Shown piece after piece: positions 1-8,038 of a stretch of 64,000 nucleotides of DNA (the first letter of the stretch is position 1; the number at the start of each line of letters is the position of its first letter). This DNA comes from Bog-473 sp963704355 (GTDB lineage: Bacteria; Actinomycetota; Acidimicrobiia; Acidimicrobiales; RAAP-2). A model generated the notes under the pieces. That model did not search any database. It was not told where the DNA came from and saw only the letters and a list, made by a program, of their open reading frames with translations. The stretch covers positions 3,968,001 through 4,032,000 of the forward strand of contig OY969891.1 of the NCBI GenBank assembly GCA_963704355.1. Reading direction: 5' to 3'. The translations under genes and the position numbers were made by a program.

Positions 1-1107
1 GGTCAGGGTCTCGGCGGCATCTTCACCGGCTCGGGGACGGACCCCAACACCGGTCCCCTCATCATCCTCTTGGCCTTGGCCATGGTGCCCGCCGCGTTGC
101 CGGATCCGTCGACATGGCGCGCCCCCTTCGCAAGAGCGTTCTCTCGTTATCCCGCGCTGGTCCTCGGAGGCGCGGCGGGCCTCGTGGTCGCGCTCTTCCT
201 CAGTGCCGTCTACCCGGTGGCCGCTCAGGAATCGACGAGCACGGCCATGTCGGGCATGACCGGCATGTCCGGGGCCTCCATGTCCGGCAACAGCGACCCG
301 ACAGCGACGACGGCAACCTGTTCGCGAGGGAACAACGGCGCTCCGCGGAACGGCCTCGACCTCAACAACACACCGAACATGATCATGGCGGGGCCGGGCA
401 CCGGCATGAACATGAACGGCGCAGACGCCAGCGCCGCTGCCGGCCTCAACACCACCAAGGCCAACTGGCACTACACGGGCCCCGCGCTTCCCACCGCGGA
501 GGCACAGGAGCTCTTGGCGCAGGGAAAGAACGGGCCCACCGACGTCCACATGCTCGTGAGCGGGTGCGCGTCGGAGCCCACCTTTTCCGAACAGATCAAC
601 GCGGCCCAATACGTCCAGGCCACGAGTCAGGCCGTGGCGCGCTACTCGTCCCCCAGCGCCGCTCTGGCCGCCGGGTACGTCCCGGTCTCGCCGACCACTT
701 ACCCCGTCGTCTACTACGTGAATCCGACCATCGTGGCGGCGAACGCCGCGGCGGGCAGGACGCTCGACCCGCAGAGCGTGGACGGCCTCGTCTTCGCCCA
801 GACCCCTTCGGGTCAGGATGTGCTGGCGGCGGCGATGTACCTCCTGCCCTCAACCCTGACGCAGCCCATGCCCTACGGCGCCTTGGTCCAGTGGCACCAA
901 CGCACGGACGTCTGTGGCCCGAGCCCCGAGTCCGCCTCGAACACCTTGCAGATCACGGGCGTACCGCCCTGCCCGGCGGGGAGCATTCAGCAGTCCACGC
1001 CGTTCATGACCATGGTCTGGCAGGTGCCGGTGGCCGGAGGCCCTCTGGCTGTGCAACCGCCGGACATCCAGATCGTCGAGGCAGCGGTGATGTCGGAGGG
1101 AACGTGA
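1..1107 (+). CDS. Partial membrane protein with Met-rich extracytoplasmic C-terminal domain (copper island)
   Basis: The reading frame is open from base 1, so the N-terminus lies outside the window. The first residues (GGIFTGSGTDPNTGPLIILL) match the last membrane segment of the protein at 5114-6130 (GGILAGGATDPNSGPLVIIL), so the missing part is probably a paralogue of that multi-pass protein. A further membrane segment around bases 150-215 precedes a long outside domain. Its start is rich in methionine (MSGMTGMSGASMSG, then NMIMAGPGTGMNMNG), the kind of Met-motif used by periplasmic proteins that bind Cu(I). The distal part has four Cys, several Trp and a WHQRTDVCGP motif. Neighbouring copA/copZ suggest a role in copper binding or export; this is inference, and the exact family is not recognised. 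Confidence 0.75.
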   Translation, partial: GQGLGGIFTGSGTDPNTGPLIILLALAMVPAALPDPSTWRAPFARAFSRYPALVLGGAAGLVVALFLSAVYPVAAQESTSTAMSGMTGMSGASMSGNSDPTATTATCSRGNNGAPRNGLDLNNTPNMIMAGPGTGMNMNGADASAAAGLNTTKANWHYTGPALPTAEAQELLAQGKNGPTDVHMLVSGCASEPTFSEQINAAQYVQATSQAVARYSSPSAALAAGYVPVSPTTYPVVYYVNPTIVAANAAAGRTLDPQSVDGLVFAQTPSGQDVLAAAMYLLPSTLTQPMPYGALVQWHQRTDVCGPSPESASNTLQITGVPPCPAGSIQQSTPFMTMVWQVPVAGGPLAVQPPDIQIVEAAVMSEGT

Positions 1108-1306
1108 GGGAGACCCTGCGGATCTGGGCCTACCGGGTAGCGGTGGCTCTGTCACATCGAGCGACCCCGGAAATCCACCGATCTGACCCTTTGGCCGAAG
1201 GCGTGAGCTGTGCCCCGACGCTGCTCGAGGCGTCCAAGGCAGCTGCGACATCTGACTTGGCCTCGGTCTACGGCCGCACCGCGCCGCTCGAGAGGGGTAT
1301 TAGACG

Positions 1307-1864
1307 GTGACCCGCTGGAGCTCACGATCGGGCGCCCGGACTCGAGGCCTGGGTGCGCTGTTCGCCCTGGCAATGGTCGTCGCCATCTGTTTCGAGGTGC
1401 CAACCGGCGAGGCGGCGTCCGAGGCGCCGCTTCCCGCCGGTCGGAGACCCTCGGCCATCGCGACGATGGTGTGCAAGCCGAAAGCGAGACAAGAGATCGC
1501 GTCGGTGCTCGGTGAGTTCGCCACGGTCTCCCATCCCACCTGGGTAAACCACCTCTACTCGTGCAAGTACAGCTATCCGACCGGATCGATAGTGCTCTCG
1601 GTCAAGGAGCTCTCGAGCTGGGCACAGACGAAGAGCTATTTCCGGACGCTTGAAAAGCTGATGGGCAAGGCCCAGGTCATCAATGGGCTCGGACAGGCGG
1701 CGGTTGAGACAAGCGACGGATCGATGATCGTGCGCAAGGACTGGAAGGTCCTGCTGGTCAATTCGGCAGCCCTCCCCCGTCAGTTCGGCCAGCCGCTCAC
1801 AAGCTCTCGGGCTGTCGCACAGTCAGTCGCGGACGTCATTCTCGGTTGTTGGGACGGTGACTGA
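1307..1864 (+). CDS. Small secreted protein of unknown function
   Basis: A 185-aa protein starting at GTG, preceded by AGAGGGG about 9 nt upstream. Residues 1-37 look like an export signal (basic start, hydrophobic stretch GALFALAMVVAICF, AxA-like end near GEAASEA). The mature part is about 145 aa with three cysteines (in MVCKPK, YSCKYS and the C-terminal LGCWDGD). The pattern of an early Cys, a middle Cys in a YSC-Y strand and a late cysteine resembles small actinobacterial secreted proteins of the DUF3558 or sensor-like kind, but the family is not certain. It lies tail to tail with copA, 46 bp away, and has no obvious partner. Confidence 0.7.
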   Translation: MTRWSSRSGARTRGLGALFALAMVVAICFEVPTGEAASEAPLPAGRRPSAIATMVCKPKARQEIASVLGEFATVSHPTWVNHLYSCKYSYPTGSIVLSVKELSSWAQTKSYFRTLEKLMGKAQVINGLGQAAVETSDGSMIVRKDWKVLLVNSAALPRQFGQPLTSSRAVAQSVADVILGCWDGD

Positions 1865-1910
1865 GCCAGGGGACCTGATCGCCCTCGTTCCGGACGTCTG
1901 TGTCACCCGC

Positions 1911-4586
1911 TCAGGGCAGAGTCCGGCTGAAGTCGAACGACACCGGAGTGCCTCCGAATTTGGCCACCACATGGAACGTCGACCGACCCGGTTGCAACAG
2001 CACGAAGTCGGTGTAGTGGCCCGCGGCAACACGTAGCTGCCTGAGATTCTGAGGCGCTCCGCCGGCGACACTGGCGACCACCAGAGGCTTCACGGCGGCC
2101 AGATCCGGCTCCGACCCACTAAAGATGATGTGGAACTGGTTGATTCCTGTTGTCCCGGGATCGAGATACATCTCCACCGAACCACCATGGGGCAGCGCGA
2201 CGGTCGAGATCGAAGGCAGCTCGGGAAGGAGGGACTGGCCCCGGGCGGGGGAGACCAGCTCGCTGACCATCGTGAGGCTGGCGAACAGGGCGATCGGAAG
2301 CAGCACCGACACGACGACACCGCGTCGCCCCTCCATGAAGCGGGATACTCGGATGTTCAACAGCCCCGATCGACCCAACCGTGTCAATCGCAGGCTGTTG
2401 AGGACCACCAGCAGGCTGGAAAGCCCCATGGCGATCGCAGCGACCAGCGGGTCGAGGAGCCCGAACGCAGCGAGGGGCAGGGCTGAGACGTTGTAGCCCA
2501 TGGCCCACCCAAAGTTCTGCAGAATCACCGAGTAGGTGGACCCGGCGACGCCGACAGCCGCCGGCACCCCTTGGAGGTCGTTGCCGAGCAGGGCGATGTC
2601 GCTGTTAGCGAGAGCCGCCTCCGACCCGCTCCCGATGGCGCAGCCCACGTCGGCCGCGGCCAGCGCCGGGGCGTCGTTGATGCCGTCACCCACCATGAGG
2701 AGGTGTCGATGATCCTCACGCATGGACGTGAGGGCATGGACCTTGTCCGCCGGACTCAGGTTGCTCCGGGCCGAGGTGATGCCGAGCTCGGCGGCCACCG
2801 TTTGCACTGCTGGGTCGCTGTCTCCGCTGAGGATGGACGAGGAGAGTCCGAGGGCACGGAGATGGGTGACGGCCGGGAGCGCTTCGGGTCGCAAGGGGGT
2901 CGTCAGGGCGATCGCTCCGACGACGTCACCGTCGCGCTCGACCGCCACCACGGTCTCGCCGCGGAGGTAGCGCGCCGTCACCGGGTCCGTGATTGGCTCC
3001 GGCAGTCGTGACAGAGCCGCCCGGCTCACCTGAATCTCGTGGGCGTCGAGTGTCCCGATCACGCCGAGCCCGGGCAGCGAGCGGACATCGGTGGCTCGAA
3101 TCTCTGATCCGCTACTGGCCATGATGGCAAGGGCGATCGGGTGTTGACTCTCGGCCTCGACCGCCGCCGCCAACGAGAGCACCTCCTCGTTCGAGTGCGG
3201 AGGCACCGCAGCCACGGAGGTGACTTCTGCGTGTCGTTCGGTGAGGGTGCCGGTCTTGTCGAACACCACCCCATCGATCTTCGCCAACCGCTCGAGGACG
3301 TCTCCGTTACGGATGAAGATGCCGAGGGCGGCGGCTCGCCCGCAGCCGACCATCATGGCGACGGGAGCGGCAAGGCCCATGGCGCATGGGCAGGCCACCA
3401 GGAGGACGGCCAGGCCGCTGAGCACGGCTCGTCCGAAGTCGCCGACGACCAGCCACCAGATCAAGAAGGTCATGACGGCACCGACGAGGACTGCGGGGAC
3501 GAACACGCTGCTGATCCGGTCGGCGATCCGCTGCAACGGGGCCTTGTCTCTCTGCGCATCCTCGACGAGGCGTTGCAGGTGTGCCAACACCGATTCGTCG
3601 GCGACGGCCGCGACGGCGACGACCAATACGCCGTTCCCGTTCCGAGTTCCCCCGGTCACGAAGCTCCCGGGGCCCCGATCGACCGGCAACGGCTCTCCGG
3701 TGAGCATTGACTCGTCGACGGGAGACCATCCGGAAAGTACGGTGCCGTCGAGGGGGATGGCCTCGCCGGGCCGGACCCGAGTGAGGGCTCCCACCGGAAG
3801 GCTCTCCGGCGGAACCAACACCCCTTCCTCGTCCGCAACGCTTACGACCACCCGCGCGGTGGGTGGTCGAAGCGAGAGCAACGAGTGCATCGCCTCCGCA
3901 GCCCGTGCTCGCGCCCGCATTTCGATAGCCCGTCCGGTGGCCAGGACGGACACGATCAACGGCGCCATCACCCCGTGGAGCCTGGCCGCGAAGGCGCCAC
4001 CGCCTCCGAGGTGCACGTGCCGACCGCCCAGAGCGATCGCCTCGACCGCACTGACTCCCAACGCGGCCAACGTTCCTAAAGCGATGAGGGTGTCCATGCT
4101 CGTCGCCCCGTGGCGAAGCAGCCGAGCGCTGTCCCTCAAGAATGGCCACCCTCCGACGATCTCCACGACGACGGCGAGAACCAGGACGGTCCATCCGGAC
4201 GTCGCCGACTCAGGTCCGGCCAACGCGACCAGGAGGGCCGCCACTGACAACGGCCAGGAGATGAGTACCCGGAGATCCCAATGGTCCGGATCTCGACTCG
4301 ATTCGACGGAACGACCGTGGACGACGGGAGTCGCGGTGTAGCCCGTGTCGCTGACGGCATGGCACAGGGCGTCGGGATCGAGCCGGGCGGGATCGTAGGC
4401 GACATAGGCCCGGGTCGTGGCCAAATTGACCGACGCGCTCGCGACGGCAGGCAGGCGTCCGAGCGCCCTCTGGATGCGCGTCGCGCAGGCACTGCAGTGC
4501 ATACCGCCCAATTCGAGTTCGGCGGTCGCGATAGGAGGCCCGTCCTGCTCGAGGAGGGACGTTGCCTCCGAGGCCGGCGCGAGCAT
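1911..4586 (-). CDS. copA: Copper-exporting P1B-type ATPase CopA with extra C-terminal domain
   Basis: Pumps Cu(I) out of the cytoplasm using ATP. An N-terminal heavy-metal-associated domain carries GMHCSAC (Cys31, Cys34). Membrane helices follow, with the CPC transport motif near residue 400 (ACPCAMGLA), the phosphorylation site DKTGTLTE near 443, GDGINDAP near 634 and the late-helix MGLSS motif typical of Cu(I) pumps. At 891 aa it is about 130-150 aa longer than usual: after the last ATPase helices there is another membrane segment (VVVSVLLPIALFASL) and a beta-rich domain (from about residue 770: SVEMYLDPGTTGINQFHI...). That tail resembles the YtkA/CopC-like domains found in copper proteins (inference). 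copZ lies 7 bp upstream on the same strand, so they form an operon. Confidence 0.95.
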   Translation of the reverse strand: MLAPASEATSLLEQDGPPIATAELELGGMHCSACATRIQRALGRLPAVASASVNLATTRAYVAYDPARLDPDALCHAVSDTGYTATPVVHGRSVESSRDPDHWDLRVLISWPLSVAALLVALAGPESATSGWTVLVLAVVVEIVGGWPFLRDSARLLRHGATSMDTLIALGTLAALGVSAVEAIALGGRHVHLGGGGAFAARLHGVMAPLIVSVLATGRAIEMRARARAAEAMHSLLSLRPPTARVVVSVADEEGVLVPPESLPVGALTRVRPGEAIPLDGTVLSGWSPVDESMLTGEPLPVDRGPGSFVTGGTRNGNGVLVVAVAAVADESVLAHLQRLVEDAQRDKAPLQRIADRISSVFVPAVLVGAVMTFLIWWLVVGDFGRAVLSGLAVLLVACPCAMGLAAPVAMMVGCGRAAALGIFIRNGDVLERLAKIDGVVFDKTGTLTERHAEVTSVAAVPPHSNEEVLSLAAAVEAESQHPIALAIMASSGSEIRATDVRSLPGLGVIGTLDAHEIQVSRAALSRLPEPITDPVTARYLRGETVVAVERDGDVVGAIALTTPLRPEALPAVTHLRALGLSSSILSGDSDPAVQTVAAELGITSARSNLSPADKVHALTSMREDHRHLLMVGDGINDAPALAAADVGCAIGSGSEAALANSDIALLGNDLQGVPAAVGVAGSTYSVILQNFGWAMGYNVSALPLAAFGLLDPLVAAIAMGLSSLLVVLNSLRLTRLGRSGLLNIRVSRFMEGRRGVVVSVLLPIALFASLTMVSELVSPARGQSLLPELPSISTVALPHGGSVEMYLDPGTTGINQFHIIFSGSEPDLAAVKPLVVASVAGGAPQNLRQLRVAAGHYTDFVLLQPGRSTFHVVAKFGGTPVSFDFSRTLP

Positions 4587-4593
4587 CGGAGTG

Positions 4594-4848
4594 CTAGCTC
4601 ACTGGAGTGGCGGCGTACCCAGCTCCGGCGATGGCGGCACGGATGTCCTCGACGCCAAGCGTGGACGAGTCGTACTCGATGACTGCGCGCGCTGATTCAA
4701 GGTCGACCAGGGCTGCCGTGACGCCCTCGCGCTCGTTGAGCGTCTCCTCGATGAGCGCGACGCACGAACCACAGTGCATCCCCTCGACCGTGAGCTGCGC
4801 GACGGCAATGTGAGCACTCTGTGCGTCCGAGGTTCCCGACGAGGTCAC
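4594..4848 (-). CDS. copZ: Copper chaperone (HMA domain) CopZ
   Basis: An 84-aa single heavy-metal-associated domain. The metal site is GMHCGSC, followed by the usual pattern of hydrophobic residues through the GYAATPV end. It would carry Cu(I) to the CopA N-terminal domain. The start is GTG at 4848; no in-frame ATG lies upstream. The first 16 residues before the domain are polar. The stop codon is 7 bp before copA, so the two are cotranscribed from the divergent intergenic region that carries the 5051-5086 palindromes. Confidence 0.92.
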   Translation of the reverse strand: MTSSGTSDAQSAHIAVAQLTVEGMHCGSCVALIEETLNEREGVTAALVDLESARAVIEYDSSTLGVEDIRAAIAGAGYAATPVS

Positions 4849-5050
4849 CGCGCCATGATACGGCGCCTCTACCTCCCCGGGTCAGGCGGCCTGCGATCGG
4901 CCGCAGCGGGCCGGAAAGGGTCGCTGCCGTCGCTCGACCACGGGGACGATCCGGCAGTCGTTCCCCGGGGCTTCAACTCCTTGCTGTCCTGGAGCGCGTC
5001 GAGTTGGCCTCCGGAACCTTCTGGTCCTACAAAAAAGAGGGTTGCGTTAG

Positions 5051-5086
5051 TACTACGAGCCGTAGTAATACCTACCGGTCGTAGTA
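5051..5086. promoter_or_regulatory. Palindromic operator in the divergent copZ / membrane-protein region
   Basis: A perfect 7-bp inverted repeat with a 3-base centre, TACTACG-AGC-CGTAGTA, spans 5051-5067. A second degenerate copy with the same right arm CGTAGTA (5080-5086) is centred 19 bp further on; its left arm matches 4 of 7 bases. The pair sits 28 bp before the ATG at 5114 and 200 bp before copZ. Short TAC...GTA palindromes are the type bound by BlaI/MecI/CopY repressors, and such a repressor is encoded at 8039-8476. The assignment is inference. Confidence 0.65.
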
Positions 5087-5113
5087 GTGAACGCCGACTC
5101 AGGGTGGTGTGCG

Positions 5114-6130
5114 ATGAGCGTGACCCAGGTGGACGGCAGAGCGCCCGCCGCGGTAATCGACCCCAGGGGGGTCACGACCACCTCGGTCGAGCAGCCAAGG
5201 GACCTGCAGCGGACGTTTCAGCTGGTCCTGGCCACGGTCTGGCTGCTCGATGCGGTGTTACAACTCCAACCGTTCATGTTCACCCCCGGGTCGAACGGGT
5301 TCAGCGGCATGCTCAACAACCTCGCCGCCGGCAACCCCGGCTGGGTGGCGCACTCGATCACCTGGAACGCCTCGAACGTGTCCCACAACCCGGTACTCAC
5401 CAACAGCGTGTTCGCGTGCGTCCAGTTCCTGATCGGCTTCGGGATCGTATGGAAGCGATCCCTCAAACCAGCGCTGGCGCTCTCGATCCTCTGGTCGCTC
5501 AGCGTCTGGTGGTTCGGGGAGGGTCTCGGAAACATCGCACATGGGGGCGCCACGCCGTTCGGCGGGGGCCCCGGCGCCGTGCTCTTCTACGCCGTCCTGG
5601 CGGTACTGCTCTGGCCGAGCGAGGGTTCAGACCGACCGTTTGTCGCTGCCCGGAGCGTCGGGGTGACGGCCGCCCGGGCAATCTGGGCGGTGGTGTGGGG
5701 CCTGCTGGCCGTCTTGGCCGTCGTCGGGTCGGGCCGGTCGCCCCAGGCACTGCACGACTTGGTCGCCGCCTACACCGGACAGCCCGGATGGCTCGGCCGC
5801 ATCGATCGGGCCACAGCAGCGATGTTCCTCCATCACGGTACGGCGGCCGCGATCCTCCTCGCCGTGGTCTGTGCCGTCGCGGCAGTCGGCGTCTACCTTC
5901 CACCTCAGGTCACCAAGGTCACTCTGGTCCTCGCGATGGTGACCTTCGTCTTCATCTGGGTGGCCACCGAGGACTTCGGCGGGATCCTGGCCGGCGGGGC
6001 CACCGACCCCAATTCCGGACCACTGGTCATCATCCTCGCAGCGCTCTATTGGCCTTTGGCACCGGCTCGAAATACTGCGACGGGCGTGCCGCCGAGCTGG
6101 TCGGCCGAGTTGAAGAAGGCCGTCCCGTGA
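5114..6130 (+). CDS. Multi-pass membrane protein, paralogue of the first gene in the window
   Basis: A 338-aa integral membrane protein of about seven or eight helices. ATG 5114 is preferred over the in-frame GTG at 5087 because the latter lies inside the operator, and AGGGTGG lies about 10 nt before the ATG. Helices contain conserved-looking polar features (FTPGSNGF, WNASNVSHNP, WWFGEGLGNIAHGGATPFGGGPGAVLFY, ATEDFGGILAGGATDPNSGP). The last of these is shared with the partial gene at 1-1107, which continues into a Met-rich tail that this copy lacks. The gene overlaps the following DUF5134 gene by 4 nt (GTGA). Position divergent from copZ-copA argues for a copper-linked function; the reaction is unknown. 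Confidence 0.85.
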   Translation: MSVTQVDGRAPAAVIDPRGVTTTSVEQPRDLQRTFQLVLATVWLLDAVLQLQPFMFTPGSNGFSGMLNNLAAGNPGWVAHSITWNASNVSHNPVLTNSVFACVQFLIGFGIVWKRSLKPALALSILWSLSVWWFGEGLGNIAHGGATPFGGGPGAVLFYAVLAVLLWPSEGSDRPFVAARSVGVTAARAIWAVVWGLLAVLAVVGSGRSPQALHDLVAAYTGQPGWLGRIDRATAAMFLHHGTAAAILLAVVCAVAAVGVYLPPQVTKVTLVLAMVTFVFIWVATEDFGGILAGGATDPNSGPLVIILAALYWPLAPARNTATGVPPSWSAELKKAVP

Positions 6131-6804
6131 CGCCCCCGCCGCCTTGGCTGTACTACGGCTTCGCGGTGGCCATGCTGGCAGTGGCCGCCTACGGCCTCGT
6201 GCTCCTGGCCGTGTCCGTCGAGGCTCGCAGGACGGCTGGTTGGGACGTCGACGTCACGCACATCCTCATGGGTGTGTCCATGGCCGGCATGTTCGTGGCC
6301 GACTGGGCCTTCGGCCCGAGCGCGATCTGGGAGCTCATCTTCGCCGTGCTGCTCGTCTGGTTCGTGGTGCAGAGCATCCAGTCGGTCATCGCGTTCGGCA
6401 TCCACCTCACCCACTATCTGATTCACGCTGTCATGAGTTTCGCCATGCTTCTGATGTACGTGTTCCCCGCGGGAGGCGGTTCCGGATCGATGTCAATGTC
6501 GATGGCGTCGACGTCGAACGCGAGGGTCGATCCCGGGCTCAGCTTTCTCCTCGCGGTCGTGTTCTTCGCATCGGCCATCTTCACGCTGGCCTCGCCCAAC
6601 AAGGGCGCCTCCCATCACGGGACGCACTCCTTGGCCTACGCCATGAGCGGGGCGGCGGGCGGCACGGTGGGCGCTCCGAACGGGCAGGCCCTCGCGTCGA
6701 CCGGTCGCGGCGCGGTCCGGCTGATCGCCGCACCACGGCTGGAGGACTTGAGCCATGTTGTCATGGCCGTCGGCATGGGCTTCCTGTTCATATTGATGAT
6801 CTAG
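6127..6804 (+). CDS. DUF5134-type multi-pass membrane protein
   Basis: A 225-aa protein with about six membrane helices, starting at GTG 6127 inside the stop of the previous gene, so translation is probably coupled. Helices carry His and Met in membrane or loop positions (GIHLTHYLIHAVMSFAMLLMYVF, then a Met-Ser loop GSMSMSMAST, and SHVVMAVGMGFLFILMI). This matches my recollection of the actinobacterial DUF5134 family, whose function is not known. The Met/His pattern and the operon with the preceding membrane protein next to copZA suggest metal handling in the membrane (inference). Its stop codon lies within the 9-bp repeat that borders the insertion sequence downstream. Confidence 0.8.
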   Translation: MTPPPPWLYYGFAVAMLAVAAYGLVLLAVSVEARRTAGWDVDVTHILMGVSMAGMFVADWAFGPSAIWELIFAVLLVWFVVQSIQSVIAFGIHLTHYLIHAVMSFAMLLMYVFPAGGGSGSMSMSMASTSNARVDPGLSFLLAVVFFASAIFTLASPNKGASHHGTHSLAYAMSGAAGGTVGAPNGQALASTGRGAVRLIAAPRLEDLSHVVMAVGMGFLFILMI

Positions 6805-6857
6805 AGCTTCCAGTCCACGAGATGAGGTTGCGCATCCACCTCTTTGAGGGGTCCGGC

Positions 6858-6873
6858 GATGGACTCTGTGGTT
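6858..6873 (+). repeat. Left inner inverted repeat of the IS
   Basis: Sixteen bases GATGGACTCTGTGGTT; the reverse complement of 7904-7919 is the same except for two central bases. They lie 29 bp before the transposase start and 11 bp after its stop, the normal placement for IS ends. Confidence 0.6.
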
Positions 6874-6902
6874 CCTACCAAAGAGCCAAGGAGCCCATCA
6901 CC

Positions 6903-7892
6903 GTGACCCCAGCAGAGATCATCTACCAGCGCCGTATCGCCGTGTTGGACCACGCCCAGCGCACGGGCAACGTGGCCGAGGCCTGTCGGGTCTTCGGCAT
7001 CTCGCGGACCCGCTACTACGAGTGGAAGAACGTGGCCGACCGCTACGGACTCGAGGCACTCGTCCCCAAAGGGCGTCGTTCTCCCCAGATGCCCGAAGCC
7101 ACCCCCACCCACGTCGTCGAAGCCCTGTTGACCCTGGCCGTGACCCAACCGACCATCGGCTGTCGCCAGTACGCGGATCGGCTGGGCGACCAGGGGTTCT
7201 CCATCGCCAAGTCGACGGTGCAAAAGCACCTCGTCGCCCACGGGCTGGGCCGGCGGGCCCAGCGCCTGGCCCGGGCGGCAGCGATTGCGGCCGCCACGAC
7301 CGGACTGGTGGTGCCAGACGCCTAGCGCAAGGACGAGCCCTTCGGGTTCTGCCTGGCCAGCGGCGGTCCAGGCGAGCTCGTATGCCTCGACAGCTTCTAC
7401 ATCGGCAAGCTCAAGGGGGTGGGCAAGGTGTACCAGCTCACCGCCATCGACGTCTTCACCCGCTTTGCCGTCGTCGCCATCGTGCTCGGCACGCCCACCG
7501 GGGCCATGAGCGCCCGCTTCATCGCCCAGGCGCTGCGCCTCTATCGGCGCCATGGCATCACGGTCAAAGCGGTGCTCACCGACAACGGGCCCGAGTACAT
7601 CGCTGGCACCTTCGTTAACGCCCTGGCGGCCAAGGGGATCCGGCATCACCGCATCCCGGCCCGCTCGCCGAACCACAACGCCGTTTGCGAGCGCTTCCAA
7701 GGCACCATGCTCCAAGAGTGCTGGCGCCCGGCCTTCCACCGCCGTCACTTCACCTCCATCCGCCAGCTCGAGGCCGAGGCCGATGCCTGGCTCATCACCT
7801 ACAACCGGCGCCGGCGCAACCACAGCGACTACATGCGCGGCCGCACCCCTCAAGAGATCCTCGACAACCACAAGCGAAACAAGGCAGCATGA
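6903..7892 (+). pseudogene. IS481-like DDE transposase interrupted by one amber stop
   Basis: The frame from GTG 6903 to TGA 7892 would give 329 aa, but TAG at 7323-7325 interrupts it after VVPDA; the same frame continues directly with RKDEPFGFCLASGGPGELVC. Before the stop are a helix-turn-helix (AEACRVFGISRTRYYEWKN) and a second DNA-binding segment. After it is the rve integrase core with the three acidic residues: D in CLDSFYIG, D in LTDNGPEY and E in NAVCERFQG. No shift signal is visible and the break is in frame, so a point mutation (for example CAG or CGG to TAG) is more likely than programmed frameshifting. The encoded enzyme is probably inactive unless the stop is suppressed. Confidence 0.85.
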
Positions 7893-7903
7893 CAACAACC
7901 ATC

Positions 7904-7919
7904 AACCACAAGGTCCATC
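7904..7919 (-). repeat. Right inner inverted repeat of the IS
   Basis: Partner of 6858-6873 (14 of 16 bases identical on the opposite strand). It begins 11 bp after the transposase stop codon. Confidence 0.6.
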
Positions 7920-8038
7920 TGTCACCTCGACTCTCGGTCCGGAAGATCTAGAGGCGTCGCCATTCGGAGTGCACCTAGGGTCTGCCGGACGCACGCGGCC
8001 GAGCGCGGTTAGGTCGGCAATCGAAGTTGTTGACCTCT

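Larger units (their letters stand above)
6807..7944 (+). mobile_element. IS481-like insertion sequence, about 1.1 kb
   Basis: Contains a single transposase frame (6903-7892). The 9-mer GATCTAGAG flanks it at 6798-6806 and 7945-7953 and could be the target duplication. Just inside, the ends TTCCAGTCC (from 6808) and, on the other strand, TTCCGGACC (from 7943) are similar. A second, better inverted repeat lies further in: 6858-6873 and 7904-7919 agree at 14 of 16 bases (GATGGAC, two differing bases, TGTGGTT). Which pair marks the true ends cannot be settled from one copy; if the inner pair is right the element is 6858-7919. Confidence 0.6.

Noticed and set aside
1130..1140. Small palindrome CTACC-G-GGTAG upstream of the 1307 gene
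   Set aside because: Only five base pairs, differs from the 5051 site, and lies 167 bp before the gene; chance is likely.
5087..5113. GTG start at 5087 for the membrane protein
   Set aside because: It lies at the edge of the second operator arm and has no ribosome site; ATG 5114 has AGGGTGG in front.
7323..7325. Programmed frameshift or stop readthrough in the transposase
   Set aside because: The frame is the same before and after the TAG, and there is no slippery run or pseudoknot in view; a point mutation is simpler.
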